From Candidatus Wildermuthbacteria bacterium GWA2_46_15 (GTDB lineage: Bacteria; Patescibacteriota; Minisyncoccia; Minisyncoccales; GWA2-46-15): DNA of 20,968 bases. The translations under genes and the position numbers were made by a program. Each line of letters opens with the position of its first letter. Position 1 is the stretch's first letter. Under the pieces are notes generated by a model. The model had not been told where the DNA came from. It saw only the letters and a list, made by a program, of their open reading frames with translations, and did not search any database. Positions 6,474-13,361 of this stretch are shown one piece after another. The stretch is taken from positions 6,557 through 27,524 of the forward strand of contig MHTO01000027.1 of assembly GCA_001823105.1 (NCBI GenBank). The letters are read 5' to 3'.

Positions 6474-6752
6474 TTACCGAGGAAAGACCTTTTCCCCGTT
6501 TTCTTTTTTCATAATAATGGCTATCACCGGACAGCTTCGAGCCGCCTCTAAAAGAAGGTCGGTCTGAACCCCATCGACGGTCTCAAGAATGATTGATTTT
6601 CCGTCATTGTCTAAGGCAAAGGCCAAGGGGGCAATAGCCGAACAGGTGCCGGCGCCAATGCAGAGATCCCGATCAACCTCAATAATGAGATTTCCGACCC
6701 GAACCGGCCCCGAAGGTCGGTTTTTGTCTTTAAGGTTTTTGTTCATATTCAT
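6474..6752 (-). CDS. [3Fe-4S]-type ferredoxin
   Basis: A 92-residue ferredoxin. The cluster loop is DLCIGAGTCSAIAP, where C31 and C37 flank Ala34 at the position usually taken by a second cysteine; the last ligand is C74 in RSCPVIAI. This C-x2-A-x2-C ... CP pattern is that of actinobacterial P450-type ferredoxins, which bind [3Fe-4S]. No cytochrome P450 is in the window. The start is placed at ATG 6752 because it makes a 4-base ATGA overlap with the sufU stop (6749-6751); ATG 6746 is an alternative. The longer open frame to 6797 would run well into sufU and is unlikely. Confidence 0.85.
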   Translation of the reverse strand: MNMNKNLKDKNRPSGPVRVGNLIIEVDRDLCIGAGTCSAIAPLAFALDNDGKSIILETVDGVQTDLLLEAARSCPVIAIIMKKENGEKVFPR

Positions 6753-7111
6753 TTCTCGATGATCTTTTTTAATGCCTCTAAAGACAATAGGGCGCACCGT
6801 TGCCGGGCGGGACCGATCTCCACTCCCAGGAGCTTAATTATTGTTTTTTGATTGATTTTCTCTAAGTCAGCCGCTTTTTTGCCCTTAACGTGATCTGTCA
6901 GCAGAGAGGCCGAGGCCTGGGAGATGGCGCAGCCCTGGCCCGTGAACTTGGCTTCTTTGACTTTTCCTCGATTGAAGAGGATTTCCAACTTTAGACGATC
7001 GCCGCAAGAAGGATTGTGAACAGACGTCTTCTTGCTGGGGCTTTTGATCCGGCCGTAGTTGTGGGGACGCTTCCAGTGTTCCAGAATTATTTCTTGATAA
7101 ATGCTACTCAT
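6749..7111 (-). CDS. sufU: SufU, zinc-dependent sulfur transfer protein
   Basis: SufU accepts persulfide sulfur from SufS in SUF systems of Firmicutes type. The 120-residue product has the conserved sites NPSCGDRL (C36, D38), FTGQGCAISQASASLL (C61) and RQRCALLSLEAL (C106). These match the zinc and active-site ligands of SufU. It carries the extra segment before the last Cys that distinguishes SufU from IscU. It overlaps sufS by 8 bases upstream and the ferredoxin by 4 bases downstream, so translation is probably coupled. Confidence 0.93.
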   Translation of the reverse strand: MSSIYQEIILEHWKRPHNYGRIKSPSKKTSVHNPSCGDRLKLEILFNRGKVKEAKFTGQGCAISQASASLLTDHVKGKKAADLEKINQKTIIKLLGVEIGPARQRCALLSLEALKKIIEK

Positions 7112-8339
7112 GTCGTGTTCCGCCCAGAATTTTATCTATCTTTTTCAGGCCCTTGATTAATTTCTCGACGTCTTTTTCGTCGTTGTAGAGATAGAAGCTG
7201 GCCCGGGAAGTCGAAGCTAGGCCCAGCCTTTGATGCAGAGGCATGGCGCAGTGATGGCCCGCTCGAATGCAAATATTTTGGTCCGCCAAAATCTGAGCGA
7301 CGTCGTGGCTGTGATAATCCTTAAAGACAAAAGCGAGAACGCCGCCCCGGTCTTTGGCTTTTTGCGGACCCAGAATCTTCATCTCGTCGCCGAACTCTTC
7401 TTTCAGCCTCTCGAGGGCAAAGCTAGTCAGCCTCAGTTCGTGCTGCCTGATTTTGTCTAAGCCCACCCTCTTCAGGTAATCAATGGTGGCCCGGAAAGCA
7501 ATAACGCCGGCAATGTCCGGGGTGCCGGCTTCAAAACGATAGGGCGAAGCTTCAAAAGTGCTCCGGTTGAGATGGACTTCTTTGATCATTTCGCCGCCGT
7601 AGTTGAAAGGGGTGAGATTGTCCAAAAGGTTTTTCTTGCCCCAGAGAACGCCGACGCCCGTTGGCCCGAGCATCTTGTGGGCGGAAAAGGCCAAGAAATC
7701 GCAATTGAGGTCTTTAACATCAACCTTCAGATGGGGGACAGCTTGGGCGCCGTCAATGACGATAAGAATCCCGGGACTGATTTGCCGGGCTTTCCGGGCA
7801 ATTTCCTTAATCGGGTTGATGGTTCCCAGAACATTAGAAACATGGGCCAAGGCCAGAATCTTGGTCTTCCGATTAATTGATTTCAGCGGTTCTTTGAGAT
7901 AGCCTTGGTCGTCGATGTCGATGACCCTGAATTTCAACCCCTTTTTTCGGGCCAGCTGCTGCCAGGGAACGAAGTTGGCGTGATGCTCCATGACAGAAAC
8001 CACGATTTCGTCGTCCTTTTTCAGGCGACCGCAGATCAGGGAATAAGCCAACAAATTGAGACTCTCGGTGGCATTACGGGTGAAGACGACTTCTTCGGGC
8101 CGCGTGGCGCCGATGAAATCCGCCACCGCCTCTCTGGTTTTTTCATATTCTTGGGTGGCCTTTTCCGAGATCGGATAAAGGCCGCGAAAGATGTTGGCCG
8201 AATAGTTTTGGTAATATTCTTGAGCCTTTTCAATCATGGCCCTCGGCTTCAGGGAGCTGGCCGTTGAATCCAGGTAAACTAGGTTGGGGATATTCTTGAA
8301 AATGGGAAAATCTTTTTTGTAACGATTAATTTTAGACAT
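7104..8339 (-). CDS. sufS: Cysteine desulfurase SufS
   Basis: PLP enzyme, class V aminotransferase fold, that removes sulfur from cysteine as an enzyme persulfide for Fe-S assembly. The 411-residue length is typical. Visible sites are the PLP lysine K222 in FSAHKMLGPTGVG, VIDGAQAVPHL for cofactor binding, the MEHHANFVPW segment, and the active cysteine C364 in RAGHHCAMPLH. The short loop around C364 is that of group II desulfurases (SufS) rather than NifS/IscS. It overlaps sufU and follows sufD by 3 bases. Confidence 0.96.
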   Translation of the reverse strand: MSKINRYKKDFPIFKNIPNLVYLDSTASSLKPRAMIEKAQEYYQNYSANIFRGLYPISEKATQEYEKTREAVADFIGATRPEEVVFTRNATESLNLLAYSLICGRLKKDDEIVVSVMEHHANFVPWQQLARKKGLKFRVIDIDDQGYLKEPLKSINRKTKILALAHVSNVLGTINPIKEIARKARQISPGILIVIDGAQAVPHLKVDVKDLNCDFLAFSAHKMLGPTGVGVLWGKKNLLDNLTPFNYGGEMIKEVHLNRSTFEASPYRFEAGTPDIAGVIAFRATIDYLKRVGLDKIRQHELRLTSFALERLKEEFGDEMKILGPQKAKDRGGVLAFVFKDYHSHDVAQILADQNICIRAGHHCAMPLHQRLGLASTSRASFYLYNDEKDVEKLIKGLKKIDKILGGTRHE

Positions 8340-8342
8340 TGG

Positions 8343-8930
8343 TTAGTTCAATCGATCTTGATATTTTTCTAATTCGGGGAAATGGCCCAGGTTTTCTATC
8401 TTCTCAAAAACCTCTTTGAGAAATCCTTTGATTAGAAGATTCTGAGCCTGGGGTTTGGTCAACCCTCGGCTCCGAAGATAAAAGAGCTGATCCGAGTTGA
8501 GTCTTCCCGTCGTCGAGCCGTGGGTGCAAAAAACATCATTGGCCAGGATCTCCAGAGAAGGCCGGGACTCGACAAACCCCCTCTTTGACATTAGCAAATT
8601 CTGATTTTTTTGGTAAGCGTGAGATCCCTGGGCTGACTTCTCAATCTTAATTAATCCTTCGTAGATCAGTTTAGCCTCGTCATAAAACACGCCTTTGACC
8701 AAAGCCTCAGAGAAAGTCTGGGGCGAAAGGTGTTGCTGAAGAACTTGCAGACGGAAAAGATCTTTGCCCCGACCAATAAAAATACTAAAAATGTAAACCC
8801 GGGCGCCGGCGGCCTGAATTTTGATCCGCAGCCGGCCCGAGTAATTGTAGAGAAAAAAGACGAAGGTCGCCTTCTCATCAATCCGATACTCTCTCCTTCG
8901 GCTTTTGATCACGTCAATGAACTTGATCAT
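8343..8930 (-). CDS. sufD: Short SufD-like scaffold protein
   Basis: SufD partners SufB in the SufBC2D scaffold that builds iron-sulfur clusters. The C-terminal part here is clear: NDVFCTHGSTTGRLNSDQ, then LFYLRSRGLTKPQAQNLLIKGF, the SufB/SufD signature that includes the conserved His. At 195 residues it is about half the size of E. coli SufD (423). The N-terminal helical domain and part of the beta-helix are missing, and the first 90 residues match the family only weakly. The frame is closed cleanly, two bases from sufB and three from sufS, so this looks like a real reduced gene and not a decayed one. Confidence 0.85.
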   Translation of the reverse strand: MIKFIDVIKSRRREYRIDEKATFVFFLYNYSGRLRIKIQAAGARVYIFSIFIGRGKDLFRLQVLQQHLSPQTFSEALVKGVFYDEAKLIYEGLIKIEKSAQGSHAYQKNQNLLMSKRGFVESRPSLEILANDVFCTHGSTTGRLNSDQLFYLRSRGLTKPQAQNLLIKGFLKEVFEKIENLGHFPELEKYQDRLN

Positions 8931-8932
8931 GG

Positions 8933-10327
8933 TTAACCGACCGTCCCTTTCATTTCTAAATTAATCAAGCGATTGAGTTCGACGGCGTACTCTAAAGGAA
9001 TCTCTTTGGCCACCGGCTCGATAAAGCCGTTGACCAGAAGACTGGCCGCATCTTCTTTGTTAATGCCTCGCGAGTTTAAATAGAAAAGTTTTTCTTCGCC
9101 GAGCCTTTCCACCGTCGCCTCGTGCTGAATCTGAACGTCTTTCTCTTTAATGCGAAGCACGGGGTAGGTGTCGGAACGGGATTTTTCATCCAGGATCAGA
9201 GCGTCGCAGGACACGAAACTAGAAGCATTTTTAGCTCCCGGAAAAACCTGAACCAAGCCCCGATAGGAAGTCCGGCCTCCTTGTTTGCTGATTGATTTGG
9301 AAATAATCCTCGAGGATGTTTTCGGAGCAAAATGAAGCATCTTGGCGCCGGCGTCCTGATGTTGATTCTGACCGGCCAAGGCAATGGATAAAACCTCGCC
9401 TCTCGCTCTTTTGCCCATTAAGTAACAGCTGGGATATTTCATGGTGATGGCCGACCCCAAATTGCAATCAATCCATTCCATGATGCCGTCTTGATCAACC
9501 CGGGCTCTTTTAGTGACCAGGTTATAGACATTCTTGCTCCAGTTCTGAACCGTGGTGTAGCGGACCCGAGCCCCTTTCTTGACAAAGATTTCCACCACGG
9601 CGGCGTGCAAGGATTTGGCCGAATAGATTGGCGCCGTGCACCCCTCAATGTAGTGGATTTCGCTGTTTGGTTCGGCAATGATTAAAGTCCTCTCAAACTG
9701 GCCGAAATTTTGGGAGTTAATCCGGAAATACGCCTGCAAGGGCAGGACGACTTTTACCCCCTTTGGCACATAAACAAAACTGCCGCCAGACCAAGCCGCC
9801 GAATTTAAGGCGGCAAACTTATTGTCCGAGGCCGGGATCAAGGTCCCAAAATACTGCCTGACAATATCCGGATATTTTTTAACGGCCGTGTCCGTGTCGC
9901 AAAAAATGACTCCCTGTTTTGTCAATTCTTTTTGAATGCTTTCGTAAACAACTTCAGAATCATACTGAGCGCTGACGCCGGAAAGAAAGTCTTTTTCGGC
10001 TTGAGGAATGCCGATCTTTTCATAGGTTTTCCTTATTTCTGGAGGCAAATCCTGCCAGGTTGGGCTCGAGCCTTCTGTTGCCCGGGAGAAATAAACGATC
10101 TCGTTAAAATTGATCTTGGCCAGATCGCCGCCCCAACGCGGCATCTTTTTCTTCTGAAAAATCTGAAGAGACCTCAAGCGGAAATCTTTCATCCAGTCGG
10201 GCTCTCCCTTTAGGCTGGAAATTTCTAAAACACGCTTTTCAGAGAGACCTTTTTTGCTCTTAAAAACGGGTTTTGAAGGCATGGCAAAGCCGTACTGATA
10301 ATTGTCGAGAGACTTGGGTATTTTCAC
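8933..10327 (-). CDS. sufB: Fe-S scaffold protein SufB
   Basis: Core scaffold of the SUF pathway, where clusters are assembled. The 464-residue length is typical. Conserved stretches include SAQYDSEVVYE, GVIFCDTDTAVKKYP, FVYVPKGVKV, the ALAGQNQHQDAGAKM segment, SSFVSCDALILDEKS (the conserved Cys of the C-D motif) and VQIQHEATVERLGEEKLFYL with the conserved His-Glu. It begins ATGA-overlapped with sufC (10324-10327) and ends two bases before sufD. Confidence 0.97.
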   Translation of the reverse strand: MKIPKSLDNYQYGFAMPSKPVFKSKKGLSEKRVLEISSLKGEPDWMKDFRLRSLQIFQKKKMPRWGGDLAKINFNEIVYFSRATEGSSPTWQDLPPEIRKTYEKIGIPQAEKDFLSGVSAQYDSEVVYESIQKELTKQGVIFCDTDTAVKKYPDIVRQYFGTLIPASDNKFAALNSAAWSGGSFVYVPKGVKVVLPLQAYFRINSQNFGQFERTLIIAEPNSEIHYIEGCTAPIYSAKSLHAAVVEIFVKKGARVRYTTVQNWSKNVYNLVTKRARVDQDGIMEWIDCNLGSAITMKYPSCYLMGKRARGEVLSIALAGQNQHQDAGAKMLHFAPKTSSRIISKSISKQGGRTSYRGLVQVFPGAKNASSFVSCDALILDEKSRSDTYPVLRIKEKDVQIQHEATVERLGEEKLFYLNSRGINKEDAASLLVNGFIEPVAKEIPLEYAVELNRLINLEMKGTVG

Positions 10328-11037
10328 AGATTTTCGTAGCCCCGATCCTCAATCTCTTTGGCCAGATTCCCTCTGCCGACCTTAACCAGTTTTCCTTCTT
10401 TCATGATCAAAACCTGATCGGGCTTAATGTATTTTAATATCCGGTTATAGTGAGTAATCAAGATTAAAGTCTTTTTCTTCCGGACCAGGACCTTAAGAAG
10501 CTTGGCAATAACCTTGAGGCTGTCGACGTCAACGCCGGTATCAATCTCGTCAAAGATAAGAAGCTTAGGATCAAGCAGGACGGCTTGCAAAACCTCGATC
10601 TTCTTTTTTTCGCCGCCAGAAAATTCTTCATTGAGAGAGCGCTCAAGGAGCTCCTTTTTTATCTTGAGGCTTTGGGCCGCCTGGTTCACTCTGTCTCGGA
10701 TGGTCAAGATATCGACCCGGCCGTTCAAAGCCTGCCGCAAAAGCTGAAAGACGGTGATGCCGGAAATGGAAAGAGGGGATTGAAAAGAGAGGAACAACCC
10801 TGATTTGGCCCTTTTTTCCGGAGGAAGGCCTTTTAAGTTTTTGCCTTCAAAAGAAAGCCTCGAATCGGGGGAAAAAGAATAGGCCGGGTGGCCCATGACG
10901 GCCAAGGCCAAGGTGGATTTCCCCGATCCGTTGGGGCCCATCAAGACATAGGTTTGGCCTTTTTTAAATTCAAAATTCAGATTGTCTAAAATCTTTTTCT
11001 TCTTGACGAAAACGGTGAGGTTTTTTAGTTTCAGCAT
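10324..11037 (-). CDS. sufC: SUF ATPase SufC
   Basis: Cytoplasmic ABC-type ATPase that drives conformational change in the SufB-SufC-SufD complex. The 237-residue protein has Walker A GPNGSGKST (34-42), a Q-loop in LSFQSPLSISG, the signature EFSGGEKKKIEVLQ, Walker B LLIFDEIDTGVDVDSL and the H-loop H196 in LITHYNRIL. There is no membrane partner, as expected. It follows the Rrf2 regulator by 4 bases and overlaps sufB by 4. Confidence 0.97.
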   Translation of the reverse strand: MLKLKNLTVFVKKKKILDNLNFEFKKGQTYVLMGPNGSGKSTLALAVMGHPAYSFSPDSRLSFEGKNLKGLPPEKRAKSGLFLSFQSPLSISGITVFQLLRQALNGRVDILTIRDRVNQAAQSLKIKKELLERSLNEEFSGGEKKKIEVLQAVLLDPKLLIFDEIDTGVDVDSLKVIAKLLKVLVRKKKTLILITHYNRILKYIKPDQVLIMKEGKLVKVGRGNLAKEIEDRGYENL

Positions 11038-11041
11038 CTGA

Positions 11042-11449
11042 TTAAACTTTTTTGTTGGCGGCTAAATCGGCTAGAGTGATCGAGCCCAACGCCTGATTAA
11101 TGGTCGTCTCCAGTTTCTGCCAGAGATCGCGGCTCGAACAGCCTCGGGCCCTGGAGCAGGAGAGTTGGCCAAAGCCCAAACAAGGAGCCGAAGCCATCCG
11201 ACCCTCCAGGATCTCAAAAATCTGGCCCGCGCTGATTCTCTTGGCCGGCCGAGATAAAAGATACCCGCCCTCGACTCCCTTGACCGATTTAATCAAACCG
11301 GCTTTTTTGAGCCTCTGGAAAATCTTTTGAAGATAGTCGTAAGGCAGATTTTCTTCTTTAGCAATTTTGCTCGTCGGACAAATTCGACGCTCTTTGGCTA
11401 GATGAACAAGCGCCCGCAAACCGTAATATGATCTTGTAGAAATGCGCAT
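11042..11449 (-). CDS. Rrf2-family (IscR-like) transcriptional regulator
   Basis: A 135-residue winged-helix regulator. It starts MRISTRSYYGLRALVHLA, with LQKIFQRLKKAGLIKSVKG as the recognition region and GGYLLSRPA as the wing. Three cysteines, C90, C98 and C104 (spacing x7, x5), match the cluster-binding position of IscR, so a [2Fe-2S] or similar cluster probably sets its DNA binding. As first gene of the suf operon it most likely controls sufCBDSU by reading Fe-S supply. An imperfect palindrome overlaps its own promoter start (11456-11478). Whether it is closer to IscR or to SufR/other Rrf2 types cannot be settled from this sequence. Confidence 0.92.
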   Translation of the reverse strand: MRISTRSYYGLRALVHLAKERRICPTSKIAKEENLPYDYLQKIFQRLKKAGLIKSVKGVEGGYLLSRPAKRISAGQIFEILEGRMASAPCLGFGQLSCSRARGCSSRDLWQKLETTINQALGSITLADLAANKKV

Positions 11450-11455
11450 AACATA

Positions 11456-11478
11456 AATAGGACTATATTAATCCGATT
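11456..11478 (-). promoter_or_regulatory. Candidate Rrf2 operator
   Basis: A 23-bp imperfect palindrome: outer AAT-GGA and TCC-ATT halves around TA-rich centre, AATAGGAC ... ATCCGATT. It covers roughly +1 to +22 of the predicted Rrf2/suf transcript and ends 7 bases before the ATG. Rrf2 regulators commonly bind AT-rich dyads of this kind beside their own gene. The assignment is by position and symmetry only. Confidence 0.55.
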
Positions 11479-11483
11479 TACTA

Positions 11484-11512
11484 AGTATAATCTCAGAAGA
11501 AGCAATCGTCAA
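11484..11512 (-). promoter_or_regulatory. Sigma70-type promoter of the Rrf2-suf operon
   Basis: Read on the - strand: -35 TTGACG (11512-11507), 17-base spacer, -10 TATACT (11489-11484). Transcription should start near 11477, about 28 bases before the Rrf2 start codon. The match to consensus is strong, 5 of 6 at each box, with ideal spacing. Confidence 0.8.
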
Positions 11513-11518
11513 GAGGTA

Positions 11519-11547
11519 TTGATTCTTTGTCTTTCATGAATTAAAAT
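11519..11547 (+). promoter_or_regulatory. Promoter for tRNA-Thr / rpmG
   Basis: -35 TTGATT (11519-11524), 17-base spacer, -10 TAAAAT (11542-11547). Start would be near 11554, nine bases before the tRNA. It is divergent from the suf promoter, with the two -35 boxes only six bases apart. Confidence 0.7.
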
Positions 11548-11562
11548 CAAGTCGGGCCTTTC

Positions 11563-11635
11563 GCCGATGTAGCTCAGACGGCAGAGCGACTCCATGGTAA
11601 GGAGTAGGTCGTCGGTTCGATTCCGACCATCGGCT
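11563..11635 (+). tRNA. tRNA-Thr (anticodon GGT)
   Basis: A complete 73-base cloverleaf: acceptor GCCGATG/CATCGGC, D arm GCTC/GAGC, anticodon stem ACTCC/GGAGT with loop ATGGTAA (anticodon GGT), and T arm GTCGG/CCGAC with loop TTCGATT. The discriminator base is T and CCA is not encoded. It reads ACC and ACU threonine codons. Confidence 0.95.
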
Positions 11636-11636
11636 C

Positions 11637-11654
11637 AAGCGCTGCCGCTAAATT
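11637..11654 (-). repeat. Second dispersed repeat, copy 2 (inverted)
   Basis: AAGCGCTGCCGCTAAATT is the exact reverse complement of the 18 bases before glmS (2805-2822). It begins two bases after the tRNA-Thr discriminator. Flanking AT-rich sequence is also similar in both copies. Confidence 0.7.
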
Positions 11655-11750
11655 CAAAATTAAAAAGTCAAAAGTCAAAATTAACAATATTTTAAAACTA
11701 GTTCGCATTTAGTCATTTTGCATTTTGCGCTTTGCATTTTGCATTTGATT
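11655..11750 (+). repeat. Low-complexity intergenic repeats before rpmG
   Basis: No gene is seen between tRNA-Thr and rpmG. The stretch holds short repeats: AAAGTCAAAAGTCAAAATTA-like runs near 11664-11684, and a tandem of a 7-base unit ATTTTGC at 11715-11749 (four recognisable units, one as GCTTTGC). Such degenerate word repeats are common between genes in this kind of genome. Confidence 0.6.
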
Positions 11751-11767
11751 GAGCGAAGCGAAGGAAT

Positions 11768-11929
11768 ATGGCGACAAAAAAACCGTACACTAAGCTTCAG
11801 TGCGCCGAGTGCAAGAGGGTTAACTATTTCACCCACAAATCCAAGAAGGCCGGGGAGAAGAAATTAGAATTGAAAAAATTCTGCAAGTGGTGCCGGAAGC
11901 ACACAATTCACAAAGAGGGGAAAAAATAA
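11768..11929 (+). CDS. rpmG: 50S ribosomal protein L33 (zinc form)
   Basis: A 53-residue basic protein: MATKKPYTKLQCAECKRVNY, then FTHKSKK and FCKWCRKHTIHKEGKK. Two CxxC pairs (C12/C15 and C39/C42) form the zinc site of the C+ type of L33. AAGGAAT lies just before ATG 11768 and is a clear ribosome binding site. Position beside tRNA genes, including tRNA-Trp, is common for rpmG, which often leads into secE-nusG; those genes are not present here. Confidence 0.95.
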   Translation: MATKKPYTKLQCAECKRVNYFTHKSKKAGEKKLELKKFCKWCRKHTIHKEGKK

Positions 11930-11943
11930 GACAAGCTTGGTTT

Positions 11944-12294
11944 ATGGAAATTAAAATTGTTAAAAGTTCGATAAATAGGAAAGAACTTACTGAGATCGCA
12001 AAGGGGCAATTTGGCGATTTAGTAAAGGCGGTTGTTGACGTTGGGCAGGGGATAATGGCTGTGGCCGGTGAAATGCACGCCGATGAAGAAGCAATATTGA
12101 TGGAGCAGGAGAGTTCAAAGCGAGAACATACGTGGGGCATTAATCTCTATCCGGGAAAGAGCGGAAAAGAATTGATAGAGTTCGATTCTATAATCAATAT
12201 TAAGCCTTCCTCTGGCAATCGTTCGCGAGATGTGGAAAATCCCCAGACTCGGGAACAGATTAAGATTATTGTAAATAAATTAATTGTGGAATGA
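11944..12294 (+). CDS. DUF5674 family protein
   Basis: A 116-residue protein of unknown function. The pattern fits DUF5674 as I know it: KGQFGDLVKAVVDVGQGIMAV, GEMHADEEAILMEQES, WGINLYPGKSGKELIEFDS, then IKPSSGNRSRDVENP. It is soluble, with no signal peptide or membrane segment, and several conserved charged residues (HADEE, NRSR). The start is ATG 11944, since an open frame reaching back to 11887 would overlap rpmG. It ends in a 4-base ATGA overlap with the next gene, which suggests that the two products work together. Confidence 0.75.
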   Translation: MEIKIVKSSINRKELTEIAKGQFGDLVKAVVDVGQGIMAVAGEMHADEEAILMEQESSKREHTWGINLYPGKSGKELIEFDSIINIKPSSGNRSRDVENPQTREQIKIIVNKLIVE

Positions 12295-12632
12295 AAACGA
12301 TGGAAATAATTCATAAAAAATTAGCCGAGGGAAGATGGTTCGATCTTTCGCTTTGCGAACAGCTTGGGAATATTGGCAGCGAAATTAATCGGACGCTTCG
12401 CTGGAAAGATAAAGACCAAAATAATTTTGAGAGAGCAATATCTCGAGCCCTTGAGCTTTTTGACCTAACATTAAAAGACCCGCGCTGGAAGAAACGTTTA
12501 AAAGAAATCGCTCGCGCCAGGGAATTATTTTGCGATGCCATCACGGGCGGAAAAGAATACAAAAGTTCGCTCAAAGACCTTGACCGCTATTTCTTTTATT
12601 ACGCTTTTTGCGCCAGGCGTAACGGGCGATAG
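12291..12632 (+). CDS. Small helical protein of unknown function
   Basis: A 113-residue protein rich in predicted helices, with segments GRWFDLSLCEQLGNIGSEINR, given here as GRWFDLSLCEQLGNIG, then LRWKDKDQNNFERAISRALE and RARELFCDAITGGKEY. I recognise it as a family seen in candidate-phylum genomes but know no function. Its fold might be a TPR-like helical bundle, which is a guess. It starts in an ATGA overlap with the DUF5674 gene. An internal ATG at 12300 is an alternative start. Confidence 0.75.
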   Translation: MKTMEIIHKKLAEGRWFDLSLCEQLGNIGSEINRTLRWKDKDQNNFERAISRALELFDLTLKDPRWKKRLKEIARARELFCDAITGGKEYKSSLKDLDRYFFYYAFCARRNGR

Positions 12633-12663
12633 GTCTCGCCGAGCACAAAAAGGGGTATAATTC

Positions 12664-12734
12664 GGGGGTATAGTTCAATGGTAGAATGATGCTCTCCAAA
12701 AGCATTGATCTCCGTTCGAGTCGGAGTACCCCCG
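12664..12734 (+). tRNA. tRNA-Trp (anticodon CCA)
   Basis: A 71-base cloverleaf: acceptor GGGGGTA/TACCCCC, D arm GTTC/GAAT with a wobble, anticodon stem ATGCT/AGCAT with loop CTCCAAA (anticodon CCA), T arm CTCCG/CGGAG with loop TTCGAGT, discriminator G. CCA is not encoded. It sits at the border between housekeeping genes and the AT-rich stretch that follows. Confidence 0.95.
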
Positions 12735-12797
12735 CCCCGAACCAGAACCAAGTTCGGTTCGGGGCTGCCCAGAATCGAATTAATTCTGGTTCTGGGC
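12735..12797 (+). other. Tandem strong hairpins with alternative pairings after tRNA-Trp
   Basis: Hairpin 1: CCCCGAACC (12735-12743) with GGTTCGGGG (12756-12764), extended by GAAC/GTTC around CAA. Hairpin 2: GCCCAGAA (12767-12774) with TTCTGGGC (12790-12797). Competing pairs also exist: CCAGAACC (12742-12749) with GGTTCTGG (12788-12795), and CCAGAAT with ATTCTGG. There is no T-tract, so this is not a standard terminator. Confidence 0.6.
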
Positions 12798-12932
12798 GCC
12801 TCGAATCTATTTTATGTTTTACATTAAAGGGTAGAAAAGCATTAAAATTTATGCTTCGCGATAGTTTATAACAGCATTTTTTATCGAGAGACCGAGAGGC
12901 TTTGAAAGTCGCCAAAAAGGCGAAGTAAATTT

Positions 12933-13346
12933 ATGGAAGAAAAAACAATTACATACCAGGAATTTGTAGAGGGTTATAGAACAGAAAAATTCATTGTGCT
13001 GATAGACAAAAATAGGGCTGGCGATTTTGTATTGTCTGATTTTGCAGATAAACACAGTAAACCCGCACATCTTTTTTGGTCGTGGTGCGGCATTATATTG
13101 GCTATACCTTTACCGATAATATTCATTTTTATTAATTGGCGTTATTCGATTATTTCTTTTATTGCGGGCATAATAATAGTTGAGGGATCAAGAAAATCTG
13201 CAACAGATTTTGTGCTTCGTAATATGTTAGAAAATGAGAGCTTCTGGGAATATATACTTTTACATAAAGGCGCGATGATTAGAGATAGAGAAGGGAATGA
13301 AATTACTTCGGATTTTTTATCTGAAATGAGTAAAAAATTTGGGTAG
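12933..13346 (+). CDS. Uncharacterised membrane protein
   Basis: A 137-residue protein I do not recognise. A soluble N-terminal part (1-45) is followed by a hydrophobic region at about 46-85 that fits two membrane helices with a short turn (IILAIPLPIIFIFINW, then SIISFIAGIIIV), then a charged C-terminal part. There is no cleavable signal peptide. Codon use is AT-rich, unlike the genes upstream. A small TCGCC/GGCGA hairpin (12909-12923) lies ten bases before the start and there is no clear ribosome binding site. Confidence 0.7.
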   Translation: MEEKTITYQEFVEGYRTEKFIVLIDKNRAGDFVLSDFADKHSKPAHLFWSWCGIILAIPLPIIFIFINWRYSIISFIAGIIIVEGSRKSATDFVLRNMLENESFWEYILLHKGAMIRDREGNEITSDFLSEMSKKFG

Positions 13347-13361
13347 AAACGGTTTTTTAAT

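Noticed and set aside
12656..12661. TATAAT as promoter of tRNA-Trp
   Set aside because: Transcription would begin inside the tRNA (near 12668), and no -35 box is at a suitable distance.
12850..12876. Fifth copy of the palindromic element
   Set aside because: Only GCTTCGCG and TAG words are shared; the core CGATATATCGGGC is absent.
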